A DNA stretch of 64,000 nucleotides, taken from NCBI GenBank assembly GCA_028720105.1, contig JAQYLI010000040.1, positions 1 to 64,000 of the forward strand, read 5' to 3'. Below are positions 7,743 through 16,083 of this stretch, one piece after another. Numbering within the stretch: position 1 is the first letter of the stretch; each line of letters starts with the position of its first letter. The stretch comes from Oscillospiraceae bacterium (GTDB lineage Bacteria; Bacillota; Clostridia; Oscillospirales; Ruminococcaceae). A program made the translations under genes and the position numbers. The notes beneath the pieces are model-generated. The model did no database searches. It was not told where the DNA came from and saw only the letters and a list, made by a program, of their open reading frames with translations.

Positions 7743-9320
7743 TTATTCAAGTGGGATATACCCCGTTTTTTCAATTATTTCCTGCCCCTGCCTGCCCGTC
7801 ATAAATCCGGCGAGGAGAGGAACGTTTTCGTTATCATTCTCCTCAAGGTATATGGCATACAGGCTTGTGGTCATGGGATATTCGCCGCTTTGTATGGTAC
7901 CTGTGTCGGGATAAATCCCGTCAAGGGACAGAAATTTTATATCGCTTTCCGCACCCTCGTCAACCATTCCCGAAGCATAGTATCTGAATGAATAGCCGAT
8001 AGATGACCGCTTATTCTGATAATCCGCCACAGCGGTTATCACCCCTATCATTGACTGCTCAAACTCCACCTTGAGCGGCTCCTTTAATGGCACATCACCC
8101 ATAAAATGCTCCATCATTGTCTGAGAGCCTGAGTTTTTCGGGCGCTGAAAGGCAAGTATGGGGATATTTTCGCCGCCAAGCTTGCTCCAGTTATTAGTCT
8201 TTCCCGAGTAGATATCCCGTATCTGCTCCGAGGTGAGACCGTCAACGGGATTTTCCCCGCTTACGAAAAACACAAAGGCTTCCTTGCCAATGGGGGTCAT
8301 TACAAGGGTCTTGCCCGCCTCCTCCGCCAGCTTTTTCTGCTCTGCCGAGGGCATTGCTCCGAAGAAGATGTCCACATCTCCCAAGATAAGGCCTTCGTAT
8401 GCCTTTATGGTATTGGTAAAGCGGACGGGCACGGGGAGAGCTTCATCGCTTTTCTTTGCGGCAGCCTGTATTTCCCCGATATTTTCATAGCAGGCACCTG
8501 CTATTGCGGAATATACGGGATAAGCTGCCTCCGCGCCGTCAAGGACGGGCATTTTATCGGGGTCTGATATGATAAGCTCGGACGGCTCGCTTAAAACCGC
8601 CAGCTTATTTTCGGGATTTTCAACATAGTAGGGTCTGAGGTCAACGCTTGACAGTCCGTTTTCATAGGGAAAGCCGTAGCCTTCCTGACTTCCTGCCCTG
8701 TCTGCCATAGCGATGTATCTGTCATATTCCGACGGGTCAACGTCTACGGTGGAAAGGTCATGGAGATATTTTGAATATTCTCCGCCTGCAAAGAGCGCGG
8801 CGAGAATTATTACTGCGGGAGCGGCAAATTTTATGCCCGGGAGCGGTCGGTCTATGCTGCCCGATTTTGCCGCTCTGCGCTCGCCTATGGCAAAACAGGC
8901 TATTCCTGCAGCATTTACCGCCAAAAGAAAAGCTGTACTCATATCCGCAAGGAATGTCTGAAACAGATTTAAAACGGCGAACAGAGTCATTTGCCAATTG
9001 GAAAATGTTGTAAAAGGCAGGCGGCTTGGCGCTTTTGGGAAGAAATTTACTATAAGCCCCGTTACAAAGGGAACGAGTGTGGGGAGATATAATGCCCACG
9101 GGCTTTCGGGTACCTTTATCCGCTTTGCGGCGGTGAGCTTTCTTCCCGTTATATAGCATACCGCCATATATATAAGCACGGATAAGGGAATGACGGCGTT
9201 TATCGTATTTGCGCTCAAGATGTTTACAGCGTATATGGAAAGGATAAACCCCAGATTTGAAAAGCAGATAAGCGCTGCGGGTACGGCAATGAAATAGGCA
9301 ATAGGGGGACGATTTTTCAT
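7743..9320 (-). CDS. Polytopic membrane protein with C-terminal PstS-like solute-binding domain
   Basis: The first ~210 residues contain about five hydrophobic segments. The rest (about 260-525) resembles phosphate-type periplasmic binding proteins (PstS/PBP-like-2): PVLDGAEAAYPVYSAIAGACY parallels the DGST-tyPly-aia motif. Later come SGENPVDGLTSEQIRDIYSGKTNNWSKLGG, AFQRPKNSGSQTMMEHFMG and a GY-FRYY segment. PstS is normally a lipoprotein; a multi-span anchor is unusual. ATG 9320 is chosen because GAGG lies 8 bases upstream. An alternative ATG at 9344 overlaps the mreD stop (ATGA). It appears to be the last gene of mreB-mreC-mreD. No pst transporter genes are nearby. Role unknown; extracellular ligand sensing for wall growth is speculation. 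Confidence 0.75.
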   Translation of the reverse strand: MKNRPPIAYFIAVPAALICFSNLGFILSIYAVNILSANTINAVIPLSVLIYMAVCYITGRKLTAAKRIKVPESPWALYLPTLVPFVTGLIVNFFPKAPSRLPFTTFSNWQMTLFAVLNLFQTFLADMSTAFLLAVNAAGIACFAIGERRAAKSGSIDRPLPGIKFAAPAVIILAALFAGGEYSKYLHDLSTVDVDPSEYDRYIAMADRAGSQEGYGFPYENGLSSVDLRPYYVENPENKLAVLSEPSELIISDPDKMPVLDGAEAAYPVYSAIAGACYENIGEIQAAAKKSDEALPVPVRFTNTIKAYEGLILGDVDIFFGAMPSAEQKKLAEEAGKTLVMTPIGKEAFVFFVSGENPVDGLTSEQIRDIYSGKTNNWSKLGGENIPILAFQRPKNSGSQTMMEHFMGDVPLKEPLKVEFEQSMIGVITAVADYQNKRSSIGYSFRYYASGMVDEGAESDIKFLSLDGIYPDTGTIQSGEYPMTTSLYAIYLEENDNENVPLLAGFMTGRQGQEIIEKTGYIPLE

Positions 9321-9340
9321 ATTATATACCTCATATTGGG

Positions 9341-9907
9341 TCATTCTCTTACAATATCCTCGGACTTTTCCTCGATATAATGCTCCGTAACTGTACCAAA
9401 GCCCCGTGTGATTATTCCCGTAAGCCAGTACAGCACCACTCCCCAGATGTTCGTCCATATTATCTCGGGGATAAATATCCTTCTAAACACCAGTCCCGAC
9501 GGGTCAAACTCCCACAGGCAGTAGAAGAAAAGGTAATGGAGCATTGACTGTATGACAATGACCGCAAGGTCGAGCCACAGAAAATTCAGTATATGCCGTC
9601 TCAGCACATAGTGAAACAGCAATGATATCATCAAACAGGACCACATCAGTATAAGCGCATTGAAGCCCGTAAGCGTTCCCGAAGCGGAGTCAAGGAGCAG
9701 ACCGCAAACGCAGCCGTACAGCACCGAGTCAAAGGGCGCTTCTCTTACTGCGTAGCACACTGCGCAGGGGATAAGCAGCAGGGGCAGAGTTCCTCCCGTA
9801 TTCACCGAGGATACGAAAACGTAGCAGAACGCCATAAGCAGGATAAAAAGGGTGTGCCTTATGATATAGTTGCGCCTTTCCTTTTTCTTTTTAAGCTCAA
9901 TGTTCAT
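9341..9907 (-). CDS. mreD: Rod-shape-determining protein MreD
   Basis: This 188-residue integral membrane protein has about five hydrophobic segments and the MreD-type motif APFDSVLYGCVCGLLLDSASGTLTGFNAL, in which the G-x-x-D-x-x-S/G turn is recognisable. MreD belongs to the elongasome, linking MreB/MreC to peptidoglycan synthesis. Its start overlaps the end of mreC by 11 bases and its stop abuts the next gene, indicating one tightly coupled operon. Confidence 0.88.
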   Translation of the reverse strand: MNIELKKKKERRNYIIRHTLFILLMAFCYVFVSSVNTGGTLPLLLIPCAVCYAVREAPFDSVLYGCVCGLLLDSASGTLTGFNALILMWSCLMISLLFHYVLRRHILNFLWLDLAVIVIQSMLHYLFFYCLWEFDPSGLVFRRIFIPEIIWTNIWGVVLYWLTGIITRGFGTVTEHYIEEKSEDIVRE

Positions 9908-10787
9908 CTGCCGTTTCCTCCGGCTGCTGTCCTGTTTTTATGGCGGTGACCTCGTCAAGGGTGTAGTCGGTTATGACGAAAACGCTTGTAATGGTGTTCG
10001 GCTCCTCGGCGGGGATCAAAACGGCGAATTTCGACAGACCGTTCTGCTCCATCTGCACCGACTCAACGGTGCCGATAAGCTGACCTGCGGGATAGTTTGC
10101 GCTTCCCGAGGTGACTATCACGTCACCCTCTTTTATGTCGCTGTCCTTGCTGATATAGCTCATTCGTATCTTGCCCTTAACGGCAAGGTCATAGCCGCCC
10201 TCGGCAATTCCCTCGGCTTTGGTGCGGACGGTGTACACGCCCACGGCGGTCTTGGGAGAATAAAGTGTCCTTACCTTGCTTGTTGACGGGGAGACCTCGA
10301 AGCACACTCCCACAATGCCCGTTTCGGTAACAACGGGGTCGCCGGGCTCTATGCCGTCCGCCGCGCCTTTATCAACAGTAAATGAGCCGTAGGGGTCATT
10401 TGTGGTTCGGGCGATAACGGTGCAGGGGGGAGAGAATTTATAGTTATCGTATTCCTCTTTAAGCTCAAGCATAACTCTAAGTTCCCTGTTTTCCTCAAGA
10501 ACCTTGTCATAATCAATAACGTCGTTATAGATGGCGTTCAGCTGTGCTTTAAGCTGCTGGTTTTCGTTATAGTATTTTTCGGCGTTTATCACCATATCCA
10601 GAGATGTGGACACCTTATCGGATATTTTTGAGGATAGGCTCCGCACAGGCTCGAATATGACCTCGAAAAGATAATTGCTTCCCGAGGAATAGCCGCCCGT
10701 TGTGACGGAATATATCATCGCCCCGATAAGCACCGCCGTCAGGGCTATGATTATTTTGAATTTTACTGTATGGAAAAACTCTTTCAT
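9897..10787 (-). CDS. mreC: Cell-shape protein MreC
   Basis: This 296-residue protein has one N-terminal membrane segment (about 10-30), a coiled coil (about 65-110, NEKYYNENQQLKAQL and VLEENRELRVMLELKEEY) and two beta domains with the family motifs VDKGAADGIEPGDPVVTETGIVGV and VKGKIRMSYISKDSDIKEGDVIVTSGSANYPAGQLIGTV. MreC is the extracellular scaffold that positions elongation penicillin-binding proteins. A short hairpin lies between mreB and mreC. Confidence 0.95.
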   Translation of the reverse strand: MKEFFHTVKFKIIIALTAVLIGAMIYSVTTGGYSSGSNYLFEVIFEPVRSLSSKISDKVSTSLDMVINAEKYYNENQQLKAQLNAIYNDVIDYDKVLEENRELRVMLELKEEYDNYKFSPPCTVIARTTNDPYGSFTVDKGAADGIEPGDPVVTETGIVGVCFEVSPSTSKVRTLYSPKTAVGVYTVRTKAEGIAEGGYDLAVKGKIRMSYISKDSDIKEGDVIVTSGSANYPAGQLIGTVESVQMEQNGLSKFAVLIPAEEPNTITSVFVITDYTLDEVTAIKTGQQPEETADEH

Positions 10788-10840
10788 ATTATGTTTGCAC
10801 CCTGACTTTTTTTGGAGCTTTTTAGTAAAAAGGAAACCTG

Positions 10841-10858
10841 CCGCCTCTCAAAAGGCGG
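10841..10858 (-). other. Hairpin in the mreB-mreC gap
   Basis: On the minus strand CCGCCT-N6-AGGCGG is followed by CAGGTTTCCTTTTT. The T run is separated from the stem, so this could be a weak attenuator or an mRNA-processing hairpin setting mreB above mreCD. It is not a clear terminator. Confidence 0.4.
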
Positions 10859-10899
10859 ACGAAGCTTTTAGTGTTGGGCTTTAGGTTAGTAATGTGTTA

Positions 10900-11931
10900 T
10901 CAATAATACTTTGCGTCATCGTTGAGGACTTCGTGGAGCTTCTCGATATCCTCAAGCACCTTTCCCGCACCTGCGGCTACGCAGTCCAGCGGTGACTCTG
11001 CGATATTTACGGGCATTCCCGTTTCCCTGTTTATAAGCCTGTCAAGTCCCTTGATAAGTGCGCCGCCCCCTGCAAGGGTTATGCCCTGGTCGATGATATC
11101 CGCCGCAAGTTCGGGGGGAGTTTTTTCAAGGGTGGTCTTTATTGCCTCCACCACGTGGGTAAGCGGCTCTGCAAGAGCTTCTCTTATCTCCACGCTGGTC
11201 ACGGTGATATTTTCGGGGAGACCATTAAGGAGATTTCTGCCCTTTATCTCCATTTCCTCCTCCTTTTCGGTTTTATCGGGAGGGAATGCGGAACCTATGG
11301 CTATTTTAACATTCTCGGCGGTACGCTCGCCTATGAGAAGATTGTACTTTTTCTTGATATAGTTTATAATTGCGCTGTCGAATGCGTCTCCTGCAATACG
11401 GACGCTTCGAGAAGTAACAATGCCGCCGAGGGATATTACTGCCACCTCCGATGTGCCGCCGCCGATATCCACTATCATTGAGCCTGCGGGTTCGGAAACG
11501 GGCAGTCCTGCGCCGATAGCCGCCGCCATTGGCTCCTCGATGATGTTAACTCTTCTTGCCCCTGCGTTCTCTGCGGCTTCCTTTACGGCTCTGCGCTCAA
11601 CGGCTGTAACTCCAGAGGGTATGCAGATAATAACGTTTGCCCTGGTGAAGAAGAAGCTGCCCTTGAGAGCCTTTTTGATAAATTCGTCCAGCATTGCGGA
11701 GGTTATCTCAAAATCTGCGATAACACCGTCCTTGAGTGGGCGAACTGCGGTAATGGAGCCGGGGGTTCTTCCGATAACTTCCTTTGCTTCCTGTCCCACA
11801 TATTTAGGCTCCTCGGTACGCGAGTCCACTGCCACAACAGACGGCTCTCTGATTATAATTCCCTTGCCTTTCATATAAACAAGGGTGTTTGCGGTGCCCA
11901 GGTCAATTCCTATTTCCTTTGTAAACAGCAT
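10900..11931 (-). CDS. mreB: Rod-shape actin homologue MreB
   Basis: This 343-residue actin-fold ATPase assembles membrane-associated filaments guiding lateral wall synthesis. The phosphate-1 loop [13 protein letters not shown], phosphate-2 [16 protein letters not shown] and the adenosine motif [14 protein letters not shown] are all intact, as is [13 protein letters not shown]. It is the first gene of the mre operon, and a promoter is visible at 12007-12035. Full length and well conserved; MreB and Mbl cannot be told apart by eye. Confidence 0.97.
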   Translation of the reverse strand: MLFTKEIGIDLGTANTLVYMKGKGIIIREPSVVAVDSRTEEPKYVGQEAKEVIGRTPGSITAVRPLKDGVIADFEITSAMLDEFIKKALKGSFFFTRANVIICIPSGVTAVERRAVKEAAENAGARRVNIIEEPMAAAIGAGLPVSEPAGSMIVDIGGGTSEVAVISLGGIVTSRSVRIAGDAFDSAIINYIKKKYNLLIGERTAENVKIAIGSAFPPDKTEKEEEMEIKGRNLLNGLPENITVTSVEIREALAEPLTHVVEAIKTTLEKTPPELAADIIDQGITLAGGGALIKGLDRLINRETGMPVNIAESPLDCVAAGAGKVLEDIEKLHEVLNDDAKYY

Positions 11932-12006
11932 TGTTATTTTTCTCCTTTTTTATGGTTTCCCGACTTGTCTTTGTCTTTTGGGGATATTTTTCGCATTATA
12001 TATATT

Positions 12007-12035
12007 ATTATAGCATATAATTTTTTTTACTACAA
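12007..12035 (-). promoter_or_regulatory. mreB promoter
   Basis: On the minus strand TTGTAG (12030-12035), 17 bases, TATAAT (12007-12012). A perfect -10 with a weaker -35. Confidence 0.6.
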
Positions 12036-12097
12036 CAGTTTTTTTCAAATTTAACCGTTTTGTTATTTGTTACAGAGCGTAAAATTTTTTATCGCTA

Positions 12098-12129
12098 TTG
12101 CAAAATAATATTACTTGTGGTAATATTAT
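12098..12129 (+). promoter_or_regulatory. CDF transporter promoter overlapped by a perfect palindrome
   Basis: TTGCAA (12098-12103), a 17-base spacer and TAATAT (12121-12126) form a plausible promoter. An inverted repeat with 10-base arms, ATAATATTAC and GTAATATTAT, and a 5-base spacer TTGTG (12105-12129) fills the spacer and the -10. This position is typical for a repressor such as a metal-responsive regulator; the regulator is not identified. Confidence 0.55.
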
Positions 12130-12187
12130 GTAGGATATACAAAAATTTCCTGTAATCGGTTTTTTTATAGAATGAAAGGTGGTTTTT

Positions 12188-13360
12188 ATGACCGATTTTT
12201 TGGTAAGACTTTTTATCAAAGACAAGGACAATGTTACCGATATAAAGGTAAGGGAAAGGTACGGCGTTCTGAGCAGCGGAGTGGGCATTGCCTGCAATAT
12301 TCTTCTGTTTGCGGTCAAGTACATAATAGGAACTCTGTCGGGTTCTATCTCCGTTATTTCCGATGCATTCAACAATCTTTCCGACAGCGCAAGCTGTATC
12401 GTTACTATGATAGGCTACAAAATGGCGGCTAAGCCTGCGGACAAGGATCACCCATTCGGTCACGGCAGAGTGGAATATCTCACCTCCCTTATAATCGCGG
12501 CGGTGATTTTCCTTATGGGCTTTGAGCTTTTAAAATCCTCGGCGGAGAGACTTGTCAGTCCTGCGGAGGTAACATTCGGCATTGCTTCGGTGGTTTCTCT
12601 TGCGGCTTCAATACTGCTGAAGCTGTGGATGTCCGCTTTCAACGGCAAGCTTGGCAAAAGGGTCAATTCCTCGGTTATGCTTGCCACCGCTCAGGACAGC
12701 AGAAATGATGTAATTGCCACAGCTGCGGCTCTTATCGGTCTTACGGCTTCCCTTTTCACCACTCTCCCCATTGACGGACTTATGGGTATTGCAGTGTCCG
12801 TATTCATTATCAAGGCAGGCTTCGGCATTGTCAGGGACACGGTGGACGATCTTCTTGGCAAGCCTGCGGACAAGGAGCTTGTTAACGAGATAAAAGAGAT
12901 AGTTATGGCAGACAAACGCATCCTCGGCATACACGACCTTGTGGTGCATAACTACGGCCCCGGCAAGATGATAGCAAGCTGTCACGCGGAGGCAAGCAGC
13001 GAGGAGAAATTTGCGGGTATCCACGAGCTGGTGGACGAGATAGAACATATAATCAGCGAAAAGCTGGGAATAATGATGACAATACATATGGACCCCGTTG
13101 ACGTGAACAACAAAGAGGCTATGGCTGTAAGAGACGCATTGAAGAAGTTTGCGAAGAATATTTACGGCGGTCTTAATATCCACGATTTCAGAATGCTTGC
13201 AGGCGGCGGAAGTCCGACTTTTATATTTGACGTGGTAGTGCCTTATGACTGCAAGGCAAAGGAAGAGGACATCAAGGGCGAATTTGACCGCTTTGTCCGT
13301 GAAAATTACGGCGAGGGTGCAAGGACGGTCATTACCTTTGACAGGGATTATGCACAGTAA
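12188..13360 (+). CDS. Cation diffusion facilitator (CDF) metal exporter
   Basis: This 390-residue CDF protein exports divalent metal (Zn, Mn, Fe or Co) in exchange for protons. Six membrane segments occupy about 30-215. Metal-site motifs are seen: ISDAFNNLSDS in helix 2, the family hallmark KDHPFGHGRVEYL, and DSRNDVIATAAALIG in helix 5. The cytoplasmic tail is longer than in minimal CDFs and may hold two ferredoxin-like modules (220-300 and 310-390). ATG 12188 follows AAAGGTGG by 5 bases; an upstream GTG (12179) lies inside that site. Specificity cannot be read safely. A palindromic operator lies over the promoter. Confidence 0.93.
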   Translation: MTDFLVRLFIKDKDNVTDIKVRERYGVLSSGVGIACNILLFAVKYIIGTLSGSISVISDAFNNLSDSASCIVTMIGYKMAAKPADKDHPFGHGRVEYLTSLIIAAVIFLMGFELLKSSAERLVSPAEVTFGIASVVSLAASILLKLWMSAFNGKLGKRVNSSVMLATAQDSRNDVIATAAALIGLTASLFTTLPIDGLMGIAVSVFIIKAGFGIVRDTVDDLLGKPADKELVNEIKEIVMADKRILGIHDLVVHNYGPGKMIASCHAEASSEEKFAGIHELVDEIEHIISEKLGIMMTIHMDPVDVNNKEAMAVRDALKKFAKNIYGGLNIHDFRMLAGGGSPTFIFDVVVPYDCKAKEEDIKGEFDRFVRENYGEGARTVITFDRDYAQ

Positions 13361-13369
13361 AAATAATTC

Positions 13370-13401
13370 GGGGCAGCCTATCTTTGCGGATAAGCTGCCC
13401 C
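13370..13401. terminator. Convergent terminator between CDF gene and membrane protein gene
   Basis: GGGGCAGC (13370-13377) pairs with GCTGCCCC (13394-13401), followed by ATAGTTTATTATT on the plus strand and preceded by an A-rich tract for the opposite direction. Confidence 0.65.
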
Positions 13402-13409
13402 ATAGTTTA

Positions 13410-13877
13410 TTATTCAATAAGATCTTCGGGAAGGTCGTATTCGTATGCGACTCCGCCTTCCTGCCTGATAAGCTCCGCAATATCCTCCACCACAAGGAAG
13501 TGCTTGTCCTCAAAGGGATAGATAAGGGGCTTTTTCAGTATAAACAATACAGTATCTATGATAATGAAGATAAAGCCCGAATAGGCGGCTATGGTAAAGA
13601 TAAGACCGCTTAGAAAAAATCCTATGACAAGTCCCAGCTTCTTAAATGCATTTTTAAACACAAACTCCGCGTGGAACAAGCCGTGGATAAAACCTCCGCC
13701 GAAAATGGGCGCAAAAATGATATTGGCAAACCCCTTCTGTCCGCTTCCCAGCGAATAGATAAACAGCACTGCGGCGATTATCCAGCCGAGAAACAGGGTG
13801 ACCGTTCTTACCCCGTTTGTCAGATTGTACTTTTTGCGGATAGATTTGGGCAGATTTTTTACTTCGGACTTTTTCAT
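13410..13877 (-). CDS. Small membrane protein under TetR control
   Basis: A 155-residue protein I do not recognise. It has a basic N-terminus (KKSEVKNLPKSIRKKYNL), three or four hydrophobic segments (about 27-45, 50-68, 83-115) and an acidic C-terminal tail (EDIAELIRQEGGVAYEYDLPEDLIE). ATG 13877 is used because GGAGGT precedes it by 7 bases. The palindrome TAACATTGTTA upstream (13901-13911) matches the one in the promoter of the neighbouring tetR, so the two genes are probably co-regulated. Its job may be to answer the TetR ligand, but it is too small for a typical drug exporter. Confidence 0.7.
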   Translation of the reverse strand: MKKSEVKNLPKSIRKKYNLTNGVRTVTLFLGWIIAAVLFIYSLGSGQKGFANIIFAPIFGGGFIHGLFHAEFVFKNAFKKLGLVIGFFLSGLIFTIAAYSGFIFIIIDTVLFILKKPLIYPFEDKHFLVVEDIAELIRQEGGVAYEYDLPEDLIE

Positions 13878-13897
13878 TCTGATTACCTCCATAAATT

Positions 13898-13912
13898 AAA
13901 TAACATTGTTAC
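13898..13912. promoter_or_regulatory. TetR operator ahead of the membrane protein gene
   Basis: AAATAACATTGTTACT contains the palindrome TAACA-T-TGTTA. It matches the site AAATAACACTGTTATT in the tetR promoter at 14 of 16 bases. It lies about 20 bases before the start codon of the downstream gene. Confidence 0.65.
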
Positions 13913-13930
13913 TTATTCGCTATTAAAAAA

Positions 13931-13946
13931 GAGCTTATCAAAGCTC
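13931..13946 (-). terminator. Terminator of tetR-like gene
   Basis: On the minus strand GAGCTTTGATAAGCTC, a 6-bp stem with a 4-base loop, is followed by TTTTTTAA. It lies just past the stop at 13951. Confidence 0.6.
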
Positions 13947-13950
13947 ATTT

Positions 13951-14529
13951 TTATTTTATGAGTGACAATATGCCGTTTTTGTAGACCCTGACGGTGGTTA
14001 TAAGGCGCTGTGTGACAATACGGTCGTCAGACTCCTCGGATATTATCTTAATAATCGAATATACCATTATATGCGCAAGGCATCTGCTGATATAATCGTC
14101 AAATTCCTTGCTTGCAGGCAGAGCCTTATGCGCCATATCCATTATCTGATGGGTAAACTCCTCGGTAATGGCTTTTATATATCCTTCTATTACGGGGGTA
14201 TTCATATTGTAATACAGGATATTATAAAGCTTCCTGTTTGCGGAAAAGAACTTTTGAAACTCGTCAAAGGCGGTGTAATCATCGTTTAACACCTTGTAAT
14301 AGTCTATGGAAATGGAGCGCACCACATTAAATATAGGTGTCATAACATTCGACAGCAGATCCTCCTTATTGTCGAAAAAACAATAGACCGCACCTGTGGT
14401 AACTCCTGCTCTGCTGCATATGTGACGCAGGGAAGCCTTTTCATAGCCGCACTCATAAAACTCTTCCGCTGCTGCAGTCAATATGGCTTCCTTTGTTTCC
14501 TCGGAAACTGCTCCCTTTCTTTTTGTCAT
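13951..14529 (-). CDS. TetR/AcrR family transcriptional repressor
   Basis: This 192-residue regulator has an N-terminal TetR helix-turn-helix (about 10-57: ETKEAILTAAAEEFYECGYEKASLRHICSRAGVTTGAVYCFFDNKEDLL) and a variable all-helical ligand domain. Its own promoter (14561-14589) is perfect, and the palindrome AATAACACTGTTATT begins right at the -10, so autorepression is expected. The second copy of the palindrome at 13901 points to the adjacent membrane protein as its main target. The ligand is unknown. Confidence 0.9.
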   Translation of the reverse strand: MTKRKGAVSEETKEAILTAAAEEFYECGYEKASLRHICSRAGVTTGAVYCFFDNKEDLLSNVMTPIFNVVRSISIDYYKVLNDDYTAFDEFQKFFSANRKLYNILYYNMNTPVIEGYIKAITEEFTHQIMDMAHKALPASKEFDDYISRCLAHIMVYSIIKIISEESDDRIVTQRLITTVRVYKNGILSLIK

Positions 14530-14547
14530 CGCTTTGCTCCTCTATTT

Positions 14548-14563
14548 AAATAACACTGTTATT
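14548..14563. promoter_or_regulatory. TetR operator in its own promoter
   Basis: AATAACA-C-TGTTATT is a 15-base perfect palindrome overlapping the -10 and start region of the tetR promoter. Confidence 0.65.
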
Positions 14564-14589
14564 ATATCACATACTTTTTCACTTGTCAA
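14561..14589 (-). promoter_or_regulatory. tetR promoter
   Basis: On the minus strand TTGACA (14584-14589), 17 bases, TATAAT (14561-14566): a consensus sigma-70 promoter, consistent with a gene held off by its own repressor. Confidence 0.8.
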
Positions 14590-14627
14590 GGGCTTGCGAA
14601 AAATTTTTCTCATATTTATTCAAGTAT

Positions 14628-14656
14628 TTGACAAATCTTTTTATTTGGAGTATAAT
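14628..14656 (+). promoter_or_regulatory. Promoter of the CapA-like lipoprotein gene
   Basis: TTGACA (14628-14633), 17 bases, TATAAT (14651-14656), 56 bases before the start codon. It is back to back with the tetR promoter, with 38 bases between the two -35 boxes. Confidence 0.8.
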
Positions 14657-14712
14657 TATAAAAATTTACAAAAGGCTTGCACGGAGTATTTTTACAGTTC
14701 GGGGGTATCATT

Positions 14713-15894
14713 ATGAAAAAACGTATTTTTGCGGCGGTCATTTCGGCGATCATTTTATGCTCCTGCACGGCGGTTTCGGAGGTCACAGAAACAGAAACCG
14801 CCGCCGAAACGGAGGCTCCCGTTACGGAAGAAACTACGGTGACTACCACAGTTGTCACCGAGCCGCCCGTTGTGGCAAAAACAGTCACATTTACGGCTTT
14901 GGGAGACAATCTTATCCACTCGTCTATCTATAATCAGGCGGCGAGACGTGCCGAGGGTAACGGCTATGATTTCGAGTATGCCTATGCGGGAGCGGCAGAT
15001 CTGCTTGACAAGGCGGACATTACCGTTTTAAACCAGGAGACTCTTATCTGCAATGATATTTTCGAGCCGTCCACATATCCCTGCTTCAACAGTCCTACGG
15101 CTCTGGGCGACTATATGGCGGAGCTTGGGGTCGATGTATTTACCATTGCCAACAACCACACCCTTGACAAGGGCGTAAAGGGGCTTTCCGCCTGTCTCGA
15201 TTACTATGATGAGAGGGGTATGGTTCGTGTGGGAGCCTACCGCGATCAGGAGGACAGGGACAATATCCGCATTGTGGAAAAGGACGGGGTAAAGGTGGCA
15301 TTTCTCTGCTATACCGAGAGCCTTAACGGGCTTAGTCTCCCCGGGGACACGAAATTGCAGATAGGCAGGTTTGACAAGGAGACTATAATTAAAGAAATAA
15401 ATGCGGCTGAGGAGATATCCGATATATGCGTTGTTTCCCTTCACTGGGGCGCGGAAAACAGCGGCGTGGTGGAGGATTATCAGCGAACGGCAGCTAAGGA
15501 ATTTGCAGAGGCGGGAGCAGACGTCATCATCGGAAATCACCCTCACGTTCTCAGGGAGATCGAAGTCATTGAAACCTCAGACGGGGGACAGACCCTTTGC
15601 GCATATTCTCTCGGCAATTTCATCTCCGCTCAGTCGGTTGGTACAAATCTTATCGGCGGCGTGCTGAATTTCGGCGTTACCGTTGAAGAGGGCCAGGAAA
15701 ATGTTATCTGCGATATGGAGTTTGTCCCTGTCATTACCCACTATGATGGAAATTTCAGCAATATCCGCCTTTACAAGCTTTCCGACTACACTCCCGAAAT
15801 GGCAAATTCCCACGGGGTGCGGAATATGTCCAAATTCAGCTATGATTATATTACCGAGTATCTGGAGAGCAAGGGACTTATTGAGGCTGAGTGA
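14713..15894 (+). CDS. CapA family (PGA_cap, metallophosphatase-like) lipoprotein
   Basis: This 393-residue protein begins with a lipoprotein signal (KKRIFAAVISAIILCSC; lipobox LCSC, Cys about 18) and a Thr/Glu-rich linker (about 20-55). The rest is a CapA/PgsA-type calcineurin-like domain. Metal-binding motifs are visible: TALGDNLIH near the start, ANNHTLDKGVKGL, SLHWGAEN and IIGNHPHVLREIEV. CapA is part of poly-gamma-glutamate synthesis in Bacillus. Isolated lipoprotein forms like this, without capBC, are common in Clostridia and their substrate is unsettled. GGGGG lies 8 bases before ATG 14713, so that start is used. Confidence 0.88.
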   Translation: MKKRIFAAVISAIILCSCTAVSEVTETETAAETEAPVTEETTVTTTVVTEPPVVAKTVTFTALGDNLIHSSIYNQAARRAEGNGYDFEYAYAGAADLLDKADITVLNQETLICNDIFEPSTYPCFNSPTALGDYMAELGVDVFTIANNHTLDKGVKGLSACLDYYDERGMVRVGAYRDQEDRDNIRIVEKDGVKVAFLCYTESLNGLSLPGDTKLQIGRFDKETIIKEINAAEEISDICVVSLHWGAENSGVVEDYQRTAAKEFAEAGADVIIGNHPHVLREIEVIETSDGGQTLCAYSLGNFISAQSVGTNLIGGVLNFGVTVEEGQENVICDMEFVPVITHYDGNFSNIRLYKLSDYTPEMANSHGVRNMSKFSYDYITEYLESKGLIEAE

Positions 15895-16083
15895 CGGCTG
15901 TACTTTTTGATTTGGTCAAAATCCTTTGATCTTTTATATTATTTAAATATGGGTATGGGACGGAGTTTCTTTCCCGGATTTCGGACAGCGCAAAAGGGTG
16001 AGCCTGTGATCATTTCTTCTCTTAACAAATGTCAATGCAAACAATGAGCAAACGTATTATAATCATCTATAGAGGTGATTATA

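Noticed and set aside
12608-13513. Minus-strand reading frame opposite the CDF transporter
   Set aside because: Antisense to a clear transporter gene, Cys/His-rich by chance, no ribosome site.
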